Part shown: one piece after another, positions 35,660 through 45,745 of the stretch
Layout: every line of letters begins with the position of its first letter
Position numbering within the stretch: position 1 is the first letter of the stretch
NCBI GenBank assembly: GCA_009760885.1
Contig: CM019692.1
Span: forward strand, 60,030,426 to 60,094,425
Length of the DNA stretch: 64,000 nucleotides
Reading direction: 5' to 3'
Source: Achatina immaculata
Taxonomy: Eukaryota > Mollusca > Gastropoda > Stylommatophora > Achatinidae
The notes under the pieces: generated by a model
The model's input: the letters and a program-made list of their open reading frames with translations, nothing else
What the model was told of the DNA's origin: nothing
Database searches by the model: none
Program-made: the position numbers and the translations under genes

Positions 35660-36165
35660 AATCTCCCTGTCAATGCGAGGTGTATTCTTTGTAGCCGATG
35701 CTGTGAAGGTGTTGAGGAAGCCATCTTCTCCGCGTGGAACCGAGTTATGGCTATTTTCTCATTCACGGAGTGAAGCTAAAAAGCAAGGGGTGAGCTATGC
35801 TTCTTTAGAAGACTCCACCACCACTGGGACTCTGGCGATCCCTTCCCCGTTAGCCAGGCTAGGCCTGCTACTGGGAATCTGGCGATCCCTTCCCGGTTAG
35901 CCAGGCTAGGCCTGCTACTGGGAATCTGGCGATCCCTTCCCGGTTAGCCAGGCTAGGCCTGCTACTGGGAATCTGGCGATCCCTTCCCGGTTAGCCAGGC
36001 TAGGCCTGCTACTGGGAATCTGGCGATCCCTTCCCGGTTAGCCAGGCTAGGCCTGCTACTGGGAATCTGGCGATCCCTTCCCGGTTAGCCAGGCTAGGCC
36101 TGCTACTGGGAATCTGGCGATCCCTTCCTCGTTAGTCAGGCTAGGCCTGCTACTGGGACCTAGGA
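35656..36165 (-). mobile_element. Dispersed retroelement, copy B
   Basis: This is the reverse complement of the family at 4342 and 57650. Shared words include GCCGATGCTGT, AGCTAAAAAGCA, GGCGATCCCTTCC and GTTAGCCAGGCTAGG. The 34-bp array of copies A and C is absent. Instead the segment next to the GGGATCGCC landmark is amplified sevenfold as a 47-bp unit. The plus-strand ORF (FFVADAVKVLRK) has counterparts on the equivalent strands of the other copies (LLFFAADAVEMLRH), but stops and shifts differ between copies. Confidence 0.7.
35834..36163. repeat. 47-bp minisatellite, 7 units, within retroelement copy B
   Basis: Units start GGCGATCCCTTCCCGGTTAG at 35834, 35881, 35928, 35975, 36022, 36069 and 36116. 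The inner five are essentially identical, while the first and last carry variants (TTCCCCG, TTCCTCGTTAGTC). In copies A and C this segment is present once. Confidence 0.95.
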
Positions 36166-36300
36166 CATCACGGAAAATCTGAATAAATCATTGCGAGGCG
36201 CTGGTCAGCTTGCCCAGGACCGCGCTGCATTCAGGTCAGCAGTGAGAGGGGGACAACGTTCTGGAAAGGACACGTCACGTGAGGAGATAATGTAATCAAT
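36166..36300 (+). mobile_element. LINE C-terminal fragment, family 5 copy 3
   Basis: The open translation is DITENLNKSLRGAGQLAQDR, then AAFRSAVRGGQRSGKDTS and REEIM, then a stop. QLAQDR.AFRSAVRGG resembles the extreme C-termini of LINE polyproteins and aligns with the minus-strand copy at 23880-23975. It directly follows copy B of the dispersed retroelement. Confidence 0.7.
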
Positions 36301-37290
36301 TACATTATTAAATACATGCTACAGTTATATTAAATTATGTTTCTGTTATACACCACTCAGTCCCTGTCGTCTCTTCTTACCTTGCATCTCTCACCACTCT
36401 CAGCCATATTTGTCTCTCGTCCGACCCTCCCCCCTCCTCCCTCTTCCCCAACACCTTTCTTTCCTCTCATAACAAACTTAGGTCCAACACACACATACTC
36501 ACGCACATACAAGGGGAATGAAAAACTACTGTATCTAGTTATAAATAACTTTGTTGATGCTCTCTGATTATCTTCCCCTTTTGTCTGTGCGAAAGATCAA
36601 AATACACAGGAGAATCACAGACCTTGAGCAGTGGCGTATTTAGAAAGTTCCATCAGATCTGGCCTCACTCCAAGCACGCGACAATCTGATACAGTTTATC
36701 AGGCAGGCCCATCTTGTTTGTACGGGAACGTCTCGTTTTCTTACTAAACTATCCCGGCTCGAGCTCCATTCCTTGTACAAACCAACCAGGATTGCTACTG
36801 TAAACAGAACTTAATACCCGTCTCTAGTTGTGTGGGAGGTCCTCTTGGCCAAACTCTAAATAACCAAATGGGTACTCTTAGTCCGGCTGCTTGCACACGA
36901 ACTCCTTTTCTAAATCTTGGAATCTCCCCCCCCCCCCCCCCCCATCCTTGTTTTTCAGATGATTTGATTTTTATTCTTAGCTCGTATTCTTCATGCTCCT
37001 CTCTTTATTTTCGTGAAGTTTTCATTCACTTCTTCTAGTTCTTCTTAAACAAACTGCCTTTAGTTCTTCTCTTTCCCCATGCTTTTCAGTGTCATCGTCT
37101 TCTTCCCATATTTTAGTTCCTTGGACAGCAGATTCGCATGGCAATTTGTGCTGTATCGTATTCATCGAACACAATAATTGGTGTATAAGTATACAACAAT
37201 ACACTAAACACTGCAGTAAAGCTGTGATACTAGAATGTATAAAATCGGAAAAAAGTAGGAGCAGCTTTATTACTTAACGATTACAAAGTT
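36301..37290. other. No gene recognised
   Basis: C-run of about 17 at 36927-36944, Pro-coding CCT-rich stretch at 36420-36450. ORFs are compositional. Confidence 0.45.
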
Positions 37291-37292
37291 GT

Positions 37293-37318
37293 GACGTTTC
37301 GGCGTGAGCCTTAATCAT
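37293..37318 (-). ncRNA. Hammerhead-like motif of a Penelope-type element
   Basis: The minus strand reads ATGATTAAGGCTCACGCCGA followed by AACGTC. GGC-TCAC-GCC can form stem II and GAAAC is the second conserved box, but the first box (CUGANGA in active ribozymes) is degenerate (ATGATTA). Upstream flank GTCCTGTATG(T)TTTTGTA is shared with 46490-46500, so this is a mobile family, not chance. Hammerhead ribozymes are known in Penelope-like retroelements. This copy is probably inactive. Confidence 0.5.
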
Positions 37319-37319
37319 A

Positions 37320-38390
37320 CAAAAACATACAGGACGAAGAAATAGGGAGAGGAGATAAAGTATAGATTTACATGAATACTGTTTAAAAAATACGTATTCA
37401 TCGAACGTCACATTTCTCGTCTCGGGCCGGATGAAATGTCGTCTTTTCAGCTTCTGGGCCCAAACTTCCAAGACATGCTCTACAGTTCTTTCACAAATTC
37501 GAGATTCGGCAACAAGTCTAGAAGGTTCAAGCCCTTGGCAGAAAAGTAGATAATACTCTTAACAATCTATTTTATATAAAATAGATGTTTTAACTGGATT
37601 TGGCTTTCCTTGACTTATATCTTATTAGGATGACATTCTTTGTGTAAAAAACTTTTTTTTTGTTTGTATGTGGCCACTGGACTGAAACTGCGAGCAAGCG
37701 ATGCGTGAAAACAGGAGATTTCGGCTGGGGATTGCGAGACGATCTCTCATGATCTGATTTACAGCTCTCGGAGATTAGCCTACAATAAAATGTCACCCTA
37801 TTTATCAAACTAACCGTAGAAAACAAATGTAAGGAGACGATGAAAAAAGAGAAGATTAGAGACTGATACTGGAGGGATAATATGAAGAAAGGAAAAGCAA
37901 AGAACAAACTCAGATTTCTTCTGTTAAATGTCATCCTAAAGTTGGTCTAGTAGTGCAGCCTAAGTTCCAGTATTCAAATAAGTTGGGCAAAATGATACAG
38001 CACTTAGACGTGGCACAGAGTTCCAGTCACTCTCTTAACAATTTTGTTTCTTTCTCTAATCTGTAAAGTGGTTTGTTTACTATTTTTTTCTTCTAAGATG
38101 ATCACACAGAGTGTACTCTATCACATTACTGTGAGCAAGACTCGTTGTTAACAGTTTTCTAAATTTCTCAGTTAATTTTACTTTCTACAGATCTGACAAA
38201 CCTTTTACGCTCGTCATCTTCATTAACAAAGTTTAGATGCACTTCCAGCCGCTCTTACCAAACTCTGTGGTAATGTTTCAATGCTTCGTTTACGTTATCA
38301 ATCTTCTAGAGTTTTGTCTGTGCGTTTTGTTCGCATAAACTCGTCATTTAGCGGAAAGATCTATTAAAGGAACAATGGTTGAAAGAGTTT
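37320..38390. other. Possible Penelope-like flank (left part); no gene recognised
   Basis: The minus-strand segment CTCCTCTCCCTATTTCTT at 37330-37355 resembles 46458-46480. Beyond that, unique AT-rich sequence with a TATTTTATATAAAATA palindrome at 37569-37584. Confidence 0.45.
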
Positions 38391-38397
38391 CATCCTG

Positions 38398-38600
38398 AAG
38401 CAGAGGTCTTGTCTTGTCTTGTCTCCATCTCATATACCTTTCGGTGTTGAGTGGACAAACAGACGTCTTGACAGGGCTAGACGATTCGATGTCCCGTACA
38501 GGGAGATGGACTACCGCCGGTTAAATTCTGCCTTCAAAACGCGACTGACCCAGCAAGCCGGCGGTGGATCTCTTTACCGCTGATATAAAACACAGGAAGA
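38398..38600 (-). mobile_element. Possible retroelement with (ACAAG)n tail
   Basis: On the minus strand a GC-richer 180-bp segment (CCGCCGGCTTGCTGGGTCAG, CCATCTCCCTGTACGGGACA) ends in GACAAGACAAGACAAG. The same pentanucleotide tail ends retroelement copy C at 57985-58020, but the bodies are not clearly alike. Confidence 0.4.
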
Positions 38601-38939
38601 AGCAGAGGTACTAGCGGAAATAGCTACATGAGCGCATCAGTGAACAAACATAGAAGAATATATCACTAGACAGTGAACGTAAAATATCCACATATATTCA
38701 TGCAGACAAACAAGCAAACATAATAATGATAAAGACATATACTATGTAGTGGCAAATTTAACTGATTAGGTTAGTCACGAAGTACTTCTAATTATACGAG
38801 AACAATTTGTCATAAATATCCAGAGGCAGATAAATAGGTTAAGTAGACAGTCCGGCAAATAGATAGATACATTAAAAGGTAATTTATGTACCCGGAAGAA
38901 ATCACAGTTAGCAATAAAGGTCAAGACAGAAGCCTGGTT

Positions 38940-39123
38940 CAGTAGTTCTCCATCGTTTTTAACAACCAAGGATCAGTTTTCCATCTACAGTACAAATTGT
39001 GGACCGCAACTTATATGCAATATGACAACGTCATGGACGTTTGCTTTTTACTCAGCGGATGACATGTAATACTCAGTCCATAACGCAGCTTCGGACCATC
39101 TGATAACGCTCTGGGAACCGCTG
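38940..39123. mobile_element. hAT-like MITE remnant
   Basis: Starts CAGTAGTTCTCCATCGTTTT and ends, inverted, CAGCGGTTCCCAGAGCGTTA. The interior shares GCAACTTATATG with the MITE at 26485-26699. No matching 8-bp target duplication was seen, so one boundary may be off. Confidence 0.5.
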
Positions 39124-39129
39124 GTATAG

Positions 39130-39780
39130 ATTACATGCCAGGTCTTGTATGACCAGAAGACGGCGGTTGAGTCAGCTATTTGTGCATGACTGACAGGTGA
39201 CTATGTAAATCTGTCAGCGTGAAATTGAAACTTACTGACACCCGACATTTTCTCGTCTACCACGCGTGGAGTATGAAAACATGTTGATAAAATAATAATA
39301 AAAAAACGTATAATATTCCATCTCTATTACTTTTATTTACACTACAGCTCTTGTGTATTTCCAGCTTTTGTAGTTTACTATATCTTATATGATAGTAACT
39401 GTAAGACGCTCAAGAAAAAAAAAACCCAGGATTAAAATGAGCAGAGAATATACAAATTCTCTTAAGTATTACTCATCTTTTGATATTTTTTCTACATCTC
39501 AGTACCTGTCACACGTTGTCTTGCTAGCCTCACTTAAGAAAACAGCAATCTATTAATATCATCTAGCACCGATTACAAAATACGCTACAAAATAAATGCA
39601 ACAATGAAACTGCATATCAATGAAATTATATGTCATATATGATTAATGCAGTTTGAAATTGCTGAAAACTGGAATTTTTAAAAATGAAAGCAGTAATTTT
39701 TTGTACAAGATGCCATTGTCTGTTTTCGGTGTTTGTAGTTATGTTAAAGACAATCACTTCTTTATACGTATTTATGATTG
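39130..39780. other. No gene recognised
   Basis: AT-rich unique sequence; the ORF 39684-39890 runs into the minus-strand LINE and is not a gene. Confidence 0.45.
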
Positions 39781-39781
39781 A

Positions 39782-40230
39782 ATGTCATACATTCATTCAT
39801 TCATTCATTTGCATGTCCTTTGCGGAACTTTGTCTCCCTCACAGCACTCCTGTAGGCCTCTCGGTTGTGAGCAAGATAGCCTGCTGCTGATGCATCCATT
39901 TGCAGATTATCAACGATGTCTTGCAGCCATCTTCGCCTTGGGTCTTCCTCTCTTTCTTTTTCCCATTATGTACTCTTCCAAGATCGTCTTCTCTAGATTA
40001 TCATGACGTTTAATGTGTCCAAAATATTTAAATTTTCTCTCTTTAACCCTCTTTACTTCTTTAATATTAAGTTCTTGTAGTATGGATATATTTGTTCTTT
40101 TTTGTGTCCATGATATTTGAAGAACTCTTCTGTAGCATTTACATTCAAAGGCAATTATGCGTTTCTCAACTGTTTTATTAAGTGTCCAGGTCTCACAGGC
40201 ATATGTTGCCATGGGAAAGATGCATGCCCT
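39782..40230 (-). mobile_element. 5'-truncated LINE tail, family 1 copy 4
   Basis: The minus strand encodes ACETWTLNKTVEKRIIAFEC, KCYRRVLQISWTQKRTNISI, RVKERKFKYFGHIKRHDNLE and GKRKRGRPKAKM. A 12-bp in-frame loss removes part of the EEGWLVK segment (ELNIKEVKRVKERK). The tail is (TGAA)n, seen as CATTCATTCATTCATTCATT at 39788-39808. Confidence 0.9.
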
Positions 40231-40317
40231 TAAAAATCTTAAAAATGACCGAATGTGCTTGGATAAATTAGACCTGTTTTTAGTTCTAGCATAGTACTTA
40301 GGCTTTTCAATACAAAC

Positions 40318-40751
40318 CTAAAGACTGTTCTATTTTATGGTTCAGAGACATGGGTTATGACCAAGACAATAGAACAGAGGATACAAACATTCATGAACTA
40401 CTGCTTGAGGAGAATTTTAAACATTAAATGGCAGGACAAGATCAGGAACGAGGAAGTCTGGGAAAGGACAGGACAAGAACCTATGAGCCTACAAATCATG
40501 TCTAGAAAGAGGAGGTGGATCGGCCACACTCTGAGGAAACCCGACACCAGCATAGCAAGACAGGCACTGACATGGAATCCTCAAGCAAACAAAAAACGAG
40601 GAAGACCTAGACTTACTTGGAGAAGAGAAATTACGACAGTACTCAGAGACAAAGGATGTACATGGAAGGAAGCAGAGAATAATCCAAAGAACGGGGATGA
40701 CTGGATAGCCTTTATCCGTGGCCTATGCTCTCACGGGAGTGAAAGGCGATG

Positions 40752-40783
<32 letters not shown>

Positions 40784-40795
40784 GATGATGAAATA
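40318..40795 (+). mobile_element. 5'-truncated LINE tail, family 2 copy 1
   Basis: One open frame reads VLFYGSETWVMTKTIEQRIQ, FMNYCLRRILNIKWQDKIRN, RKRRWIGHTLRKPDTSIARQ, KKRGRPRLTWRREITTVL and IAFIRGLCSHGSERR, then a stop. It shows the standard RT C-terminal order: CETW-like box, CLRRIL..KW, RRWIGH.LR, RGRPR..W, then a final W.AF.RGLCS box. The stop is followed at once by a (TGATGA)n tail (40748-40792). It lies head-to-head with family 1 copy 4. The intact frame suggests fairly recent insertion. Confidence 0.92.
40748..40792. repeat. (GATGAT)n tail of LINE family 2
   Basis: Begins inside the final codons and is present in the second copy at 52678-52700, so it is the element's 3' tail. Confidence 0.9.
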
Positions 40796-40959
40796 GCACA
40801 GTGAGACCGTAACATCATGAGTCGTAGGTGTGTCCCAGTGTTTCGTAGTTGCTGCAGTTCCGGAAGTGTCCGCGGTTCGAGGAGCTCGACCACGTGTGTG
40901 TATGGTTTCTGAGAAGAAAGATACGAATCATAAATAAAGTATTAGCAAAAAAAAAAAAA

Positions 40960-41001
40960 TAATCCTATTTGGATATCAGTGGAAAAGTTTGAAAACCGCT
41001 G
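40960..41001 (-). mobile_element. hAT-like terminus (fragment)
   Basis: The minus strand starts CAGCGGTTTTCAAACTTTTC, a hAT-like end, and breaks off near an A-run. No partner end found. Confidence 0.4.
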
Positions 41002-41594
41002 TCTTTGCATCTTTAGTTGTTCGAAGTTCAATATTTTTCGCCATAAATTTCTAACTGATGTTGTCAGATCTCTAAATACCATATCCGAGAATTCGTGAAG
41101 GATAAAGCCAGCTTCTTTATATTCTGTGTTCGGAATTTAAGCAAAATAATTATCACCAGGCCGTACTGTGATTAGACCCAGGCTGTTATCAAAGACGGAA
41201 ATTTTATTTAAGATCTTGGCCACGATCGACTGCACGTGCTCTGGGCTCGTTCGCACGTGTCTTATCGTTATTTGAGAATCTGAGCATGCCAGCTGGAGTC
41301 AGTAGTACTCGGTGGTGAAGGCTAGTGTGAGAAGTCTCATGAGCTGATGCGAACGGAAAATGGAATTATGTGGCATCTGAAAACTAGAAGGAGATGGCCA
41401 TCTGACCTTCACGTTGTAAAAGGGACAAAACTAGATTCGTGGGAATGGAGACGTAACATAAGGAGAACGAGAATAGATGCGTGTATTGTGCTTAAGTTAA
41501 CGTGTTCAAGCATGCTATTCGCGCGTCTGTATATTTATTATCGCATCAAGAAATGAGCAGACTAGTGAAGGTACACAAGTATGAGTAAGCGTGC
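41002..41594. other. No gene recognised
   Basis: Unique sequence; the ORF at 41347-41556 has no recognisable domain. Confidence 0.45.
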
Positions 41595-41790
41595 AAGGAC
41601 AAACGACCGAACTTTATTTTCAAAGAGTGCCCTTCTTATGTCAACCTTCGCTCTTTCACAAACGTTCGACATCTTTTAATTAGGAGTATCCAAAACTTAA
41701 AAGTACATGAGAATAATTATAAATAGCAGACGCAGGGTAAAGTACAAGAAGATAAAAGTGTTCTGTTGTTTTCCCACAGTTAAGTGGAGA
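41595..41790 (-). mobile_element. LINE 3'UTR and tail, family 5 copy 4
   Basis: On the plus strand, ACGACCGAACTTTATTTTCA and AAGAGTGCCCTTCTTATGTC match 23740-23800. Further in, AAAAGTACATGAGAATAATT parallels 25505-25530. Confidence 0.65.
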
Positions 41791-42177
41791 GCAGAGCAGA
41801 GTGATGAACTAGTGGAGCGACAGTGAGAGACAGCAGAAACTAATTCACTGCACAGATAATCATATGTCCTGGGAGCCTAGAATTTAATCTCTGCTCAGGA
41901 CGAGCTGCTCGCTTCCTTTCCTGAACACAGAATTTGATTTGAGTTCAAACTTTTCTGTTCTTGACATAGAAAAATCACGAAATGCAAAAAAAAAAAAAAA
42001 AAAATCTGTATAAATTGATAGTTCTTCGCTGGTGGTTACTGGAATCGTTTCTACAGCTAATGATCCGTGTACATGACTGAAAATATAGAGGTATACAAAC
42101 CTTCTTCGAGTTCTTCACAAATATTTTCATGTTTTTTCCTCATGTTTGTACAATTACAATAGCTATACAAACGGACT

Positions 42178-43217
42178 TTTAACCTAAGTATATCAGGCAC
42201 TAGACTTATAATCTATACCAGATACTAGACTTATAACCTATGTATACCAGACACTAGACTTATGACCTATATGCAGGAAACTCTCTACCATAGAGAGCGG
42301 AACAACAACACAACTCCTTCAGATCATCAGAGGATGTACCCCCCTCAACAAGTGTTTCGGCCCTTTAAACTCCTTAAACTATACCAGGCACTAGACTTAT
42401 AAACTAACTACACCAGACACTAGATTTATGGCCTAACTATACCAGACACTAGACTTATAATCTAATTATACCCGACCACTAGACTTATAACCTAACTATA
42501 CCAGACATTAGACTTATAACATGACTGCGAGTATACAAGACACTAGACTTATAACCTAAGTATACCAGACACTAGACTTATAACCGAAATATACCAGACA
42601 CTAGACTTATAACCTAAATATACTAGACATTAGTCTTATAACCTAAGTATACCAGATACTAGACTTATAACCTAAGTATACCAGACACTAGACTTGTAAC
42701 CTAAGTATACCAGACACTAGACTTATAACCTAAGTATACCAGACACTAGACTTATAACCTAAGTATACCAGACACTAGACTTATAACCTAAGTATACCAG
42801 ACACTAGACTTATAACCTAAGTATACCAGACACTAGACTTATAACCTAAGTATACCAGACACTAGACTTATAACCTAAGAATACCAGACACTAGACTTAT
42901 AACCTAAGTATACCAGACACTAGACTTATAACCTAAGTATACCAGACACTAGACTTATAACCTAAGAATACCAGACACTAGATTTATAACCTAAGTATAC
43001 CAGAAACTAGACTTATAACCTAAGTATACCAGACACTAGACTTATAACCTAAGTATACCAGACACTAGACTTATAACCTAAGTATACCAGACACTAGACT
43101 TATAACCTAAGTATACCAGACACTAGACTTATAACCTAAGTATACCAGACACTAAACTTATAACCTAAGTATACCAGACACTAGACTTATAACCTAAGTA
43201 TACCAGACACTAGAAGT
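42178..43217. repeat. 29-bp minisatellite, >30 units over 1 kb
   Basis: The unit is ATAACCTAAGTATACCAGAC plus ACTAGACTT. From 42640 to 43200 the units are nearly identical; from 42178 to 42640 they are more diverged and vary in length. A ~108-bp foreign segment interrupts the older, left part. Confidence 0.95.
42271..42378. other. ~108-bp insertion inside the 29-bp array
   Basis: Non-repeat sequence flanked on both sides by array units. It contains a perfect hairpin CTCTCTA-CCA-TAGAGAG at 42281-42297 and the segment CCTCAACAAGTGTTTCGGCC. No target duplication or inverted ends recognised. Confidence 0.7.
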
Positions 43218-43514
43218 TCCAGTGACCTGTTAAGACTATAATAAGCAACCGGTGAGAAAACATTCTTACTGAGAGACAAATCCCAAACAAAACAAAAATA
43301 CTTCTTATGTCAGGTTTCTAACTTGTTTGTCCTTCAAACGCATTGAGCACACAGCGAGAGAAAACATAGAAGAAACCCCCAACGACACCATTATAAAAAT
43401 AAACAGAGCAAGCACACACACATACACATATACGTAAACACCCACACAAAAAACACAGCAATGCCAGGCTCCGAAGATAACTGCGGACCCATATCACATG
43501 TACACATATATAAC

Positions 43515-43950
43515 ATAGAAATGACTGATATAAATAGAAAATACTGATAGATAAAAGCCTGATAGAAATAGAAAAGGCTGATAGAAATAGAACTGACTGA
43601 TAGAAATAGAAAAGGCTGATAGAAATAGAAATGACTGACAGAAATAGAAAGGCTGATAGAAATTGAAATGACTGACAGAAATAGAAAAGGTTGATAGAAA
43701 TAGAAATGACTGACAGAAATAGAAAATATTGATAGAAATAGAAATGACTGATAGAAATAGAAAAGGCTGATAGAAATGACTGATAGAAATAAAAAAGGCT
43801 GATAGAAATAAAAAAGGCTGATAGAAATGACTGATAGAAATAAAAAAGGCTGATAGAAATAAAAAAGGCTGATAGAAATGACTGATAGAAATAAAAAAGG
43901 TTGATAGAAATAAAAAAGGCTGATAGAAATAGAAAAGGCTGATAGAAATG
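43515..43950. repeat. ~19-20-bp minisatellite with 51-bp higher-order unit
   Basis: The basic word is CTGATAGAAATAGAAAAGG. In the right half units alternate GACTGATAGAAATAAAAAAGG and GGCTGATAGAAAT, making a longer repeated block. Minus-strand frames are open in all three phases (LFYFYQ, FLFLSV, SISIS types) because the unit contains no stop in any phase. Confidence 0.95.
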
Positions 43951-44286
43951 ACCCCACACGTTATCCAGAAAGATGAGGGAGCGAAACCTAGCACAGCTGA
44001 ATAAAAGTATATCAGAACTGTGTTAGAAAAAGTGCAACAAACTTGAGACTGAATTAACTGATACTAAATTTATATTCTATTTCTTGTCTAAATCATGATA
44101 TTGCTTTGAATGAAAAAAAAAGGCATCTAGTTTTGTATGATTACTATCTTGTAAGCGCAAATTAGTCTTTCTATTTATTCGATTACTTCCCTTCGACCGG
44201 GGAAATTATGACTAGTCCGCCATTTTGATTCACTAACTTCTGATTACCTCGTTAGCGTCTGGTTTTCTTCAGTCATAGATTTAGTG

Positions 44287-44415
44287 TATAAAAGGAAGGA
44301 TCCAGTCGTGTGGTATTACTATAATTTGCGACTTGTTTGTGAATTTTTAGTCTTCAATTGATTTTTATATGCAAAATGGGACAGAGTGTGGTAGGGAAGG
44401 ACAATATACGCTGAC
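44287..44415 (+). promoter_or_regulatory. Candidate TATA box and short first exon
   Basis: TATAAAAG at 44287-44294 lies about 25 bp before a pyrimidine/A-rich start-like sequence. The first ATG, at 44376, has a favourable context (AAAATGG) and opens MGQSVVGKDNI before a stop 12 codons on. A GTAGGG soon after the ATG could serve as a splice donor. A chance match in AT-rich DNA is quite possible. Confidence 0.25.
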
Positions 44416-44774
44416 ACATAGGTACATATACCTACGTTACACAGGCCCTTGGGGGGTCTAGACGACTTTTTCAACTGTTAAGGGTGAACTTGAATGGTTT
44501 TAAAGGGACTTGTAGTGGATGAAAGCAAACAAGCATACGGCCCTGTTCATTCCCGAGTTGTTGCTACATGCAGGCACCATATACTCACCCTCGGGTAGGA
44601 AGCGCTCGCCTTCTTAAATGTTTTAAAACTCGTGGATTAAAAAAAACAAAACAATAATGGAACAAAATTGTCTTTTGTATGATGGATGGTGGGTTCGGTT
44701 TATTAAAACCTCTTTCGCATGTAGCTATAAAACTTCATTCTAGACCCATGGGCATGCATGGCTATTTAATCTTC

Positions 44775-45108
44775 AAGTAAATGAGCTAAAACAATTCTTG
44801 TATGAGCTAAAACAATTCTTGTATGAGCTAAAGCAATTCTTGTATGAGCTAAAACAATTCTTGCAATGAGGTAAAACAATTCTTGTATGAGCTAAAACAA
44901 TTCTTGCAATGAGGTAAAACAATTCTTGCAATGAGGTAAAACAATTCTTGTATGAGCTAAAACAATTCTTGCAATGAGGTAAAACAATTCTTGTATGAGC
45001 TAAAACAATTCTTGCAATGAGGTAAAACAATTCTTGCAATGAGGTAAAACAATTCTTGTATGAGCTAAAACAATTCTTGTATGCCCTAAAACAATTCTTC
45101 TCTTCAAA
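44775..45108. repeat. 21/22-bp two-type minisatellite
   Basis: Units AAAACAATTCTTGTATGAGCT (21 bp) and AAAACAATTCTTGCAATGAGGT (22 bp) are mixed over about 16 copies. The order of types is itself repeated in blocks (for example 44845-44930 and 44950-45045), so block duplication has occurred. Confidence 0.95.
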
Positions 45109-45109
45109 G

Positions 45110-45660
45110 GTAACCATTTTGACGCAGGCATGTGCTGTAGTGGTTCTGCTCAATAACGCTTACTTCCGCCCCCCCCCCCCTTTCCCACTACACACACACA
45201 AGGAGATATTGAAGCGAACTGCGCTATAAACTACCTACACACTATATTAAGTTGGAAACAGCTTTCTATAATGTGCAGACAGAAGACAGAGCAAACAGCG
45301 ATTTTATTTCAGAACTGATGCATCTATATTTGTTTGAGAGGACTGTTGAAATAATATCCAGAATTGATGAAATAAATATATTCAGCAAACTTATTATGAA
45401 ACAAACAGATTCAGCAAACTTATTACCTTGCTGAATTTAAATGTTAAAACACTTGTAGCAAGAACAGTGGTGTGTGTATGATGAAGTTAGAAGAAGAGGA
45501 CTGGCTGGAGAAAAAAGAATAAAAATGTCAATAGAGATAATAAAAACGACACGGAGATTAAAATAATTTTAAAAAAACAAAACAAACTGTAACAGTCCAT
45601 TATTTCAGCGATATGCCTTAGTCAGGGACAGTAAGCAAGCAAGAAAGTTAATTAATAATT
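45110..45660. other. No gene recognised
   Basis: C-run near 45170, AT-rich sequence and an 18-bp direct duplication GATTCAGCAAACTTATTA/ATATTCAGCAAACTTATTA. Confidence 0.45.
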
Positions 45661-45664
45661 CATC

Positions 45665-45745
45665 TGGTATGTCTTATATCTTATATCCTTCCCGTGCCGT
45701 TAAACGTCACATAGGGCTCGCAAAGTAGTTCGCCAATTTTTTCAT
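45665..45745 (-). mobile_element. LINE tail, family 3 copy 3
   Basis: The minus strand encodes the last residues (NWRTTLRALCDV), stop, then ACGGCACGGGAAGGATATAA, identical to the end of the copy at 25160-25230. Confidence 0.8.

Noticed and set aside
36927..36944. Long C/G homopolymer runs here and elsewhere (e.g. 29394, 56537, 60330) as biological features
   Set aside because: They are frequent, featureless and prone to sequencing/assembly length error. Noted only as low complexity.
43318..43994. Three overlapping 166-213-codon minus-strand ORFs rich in Phe/Ser/Ile
   Set aside because: All three phases of the same array are open, which is a property of the repeat unit and not of coding.
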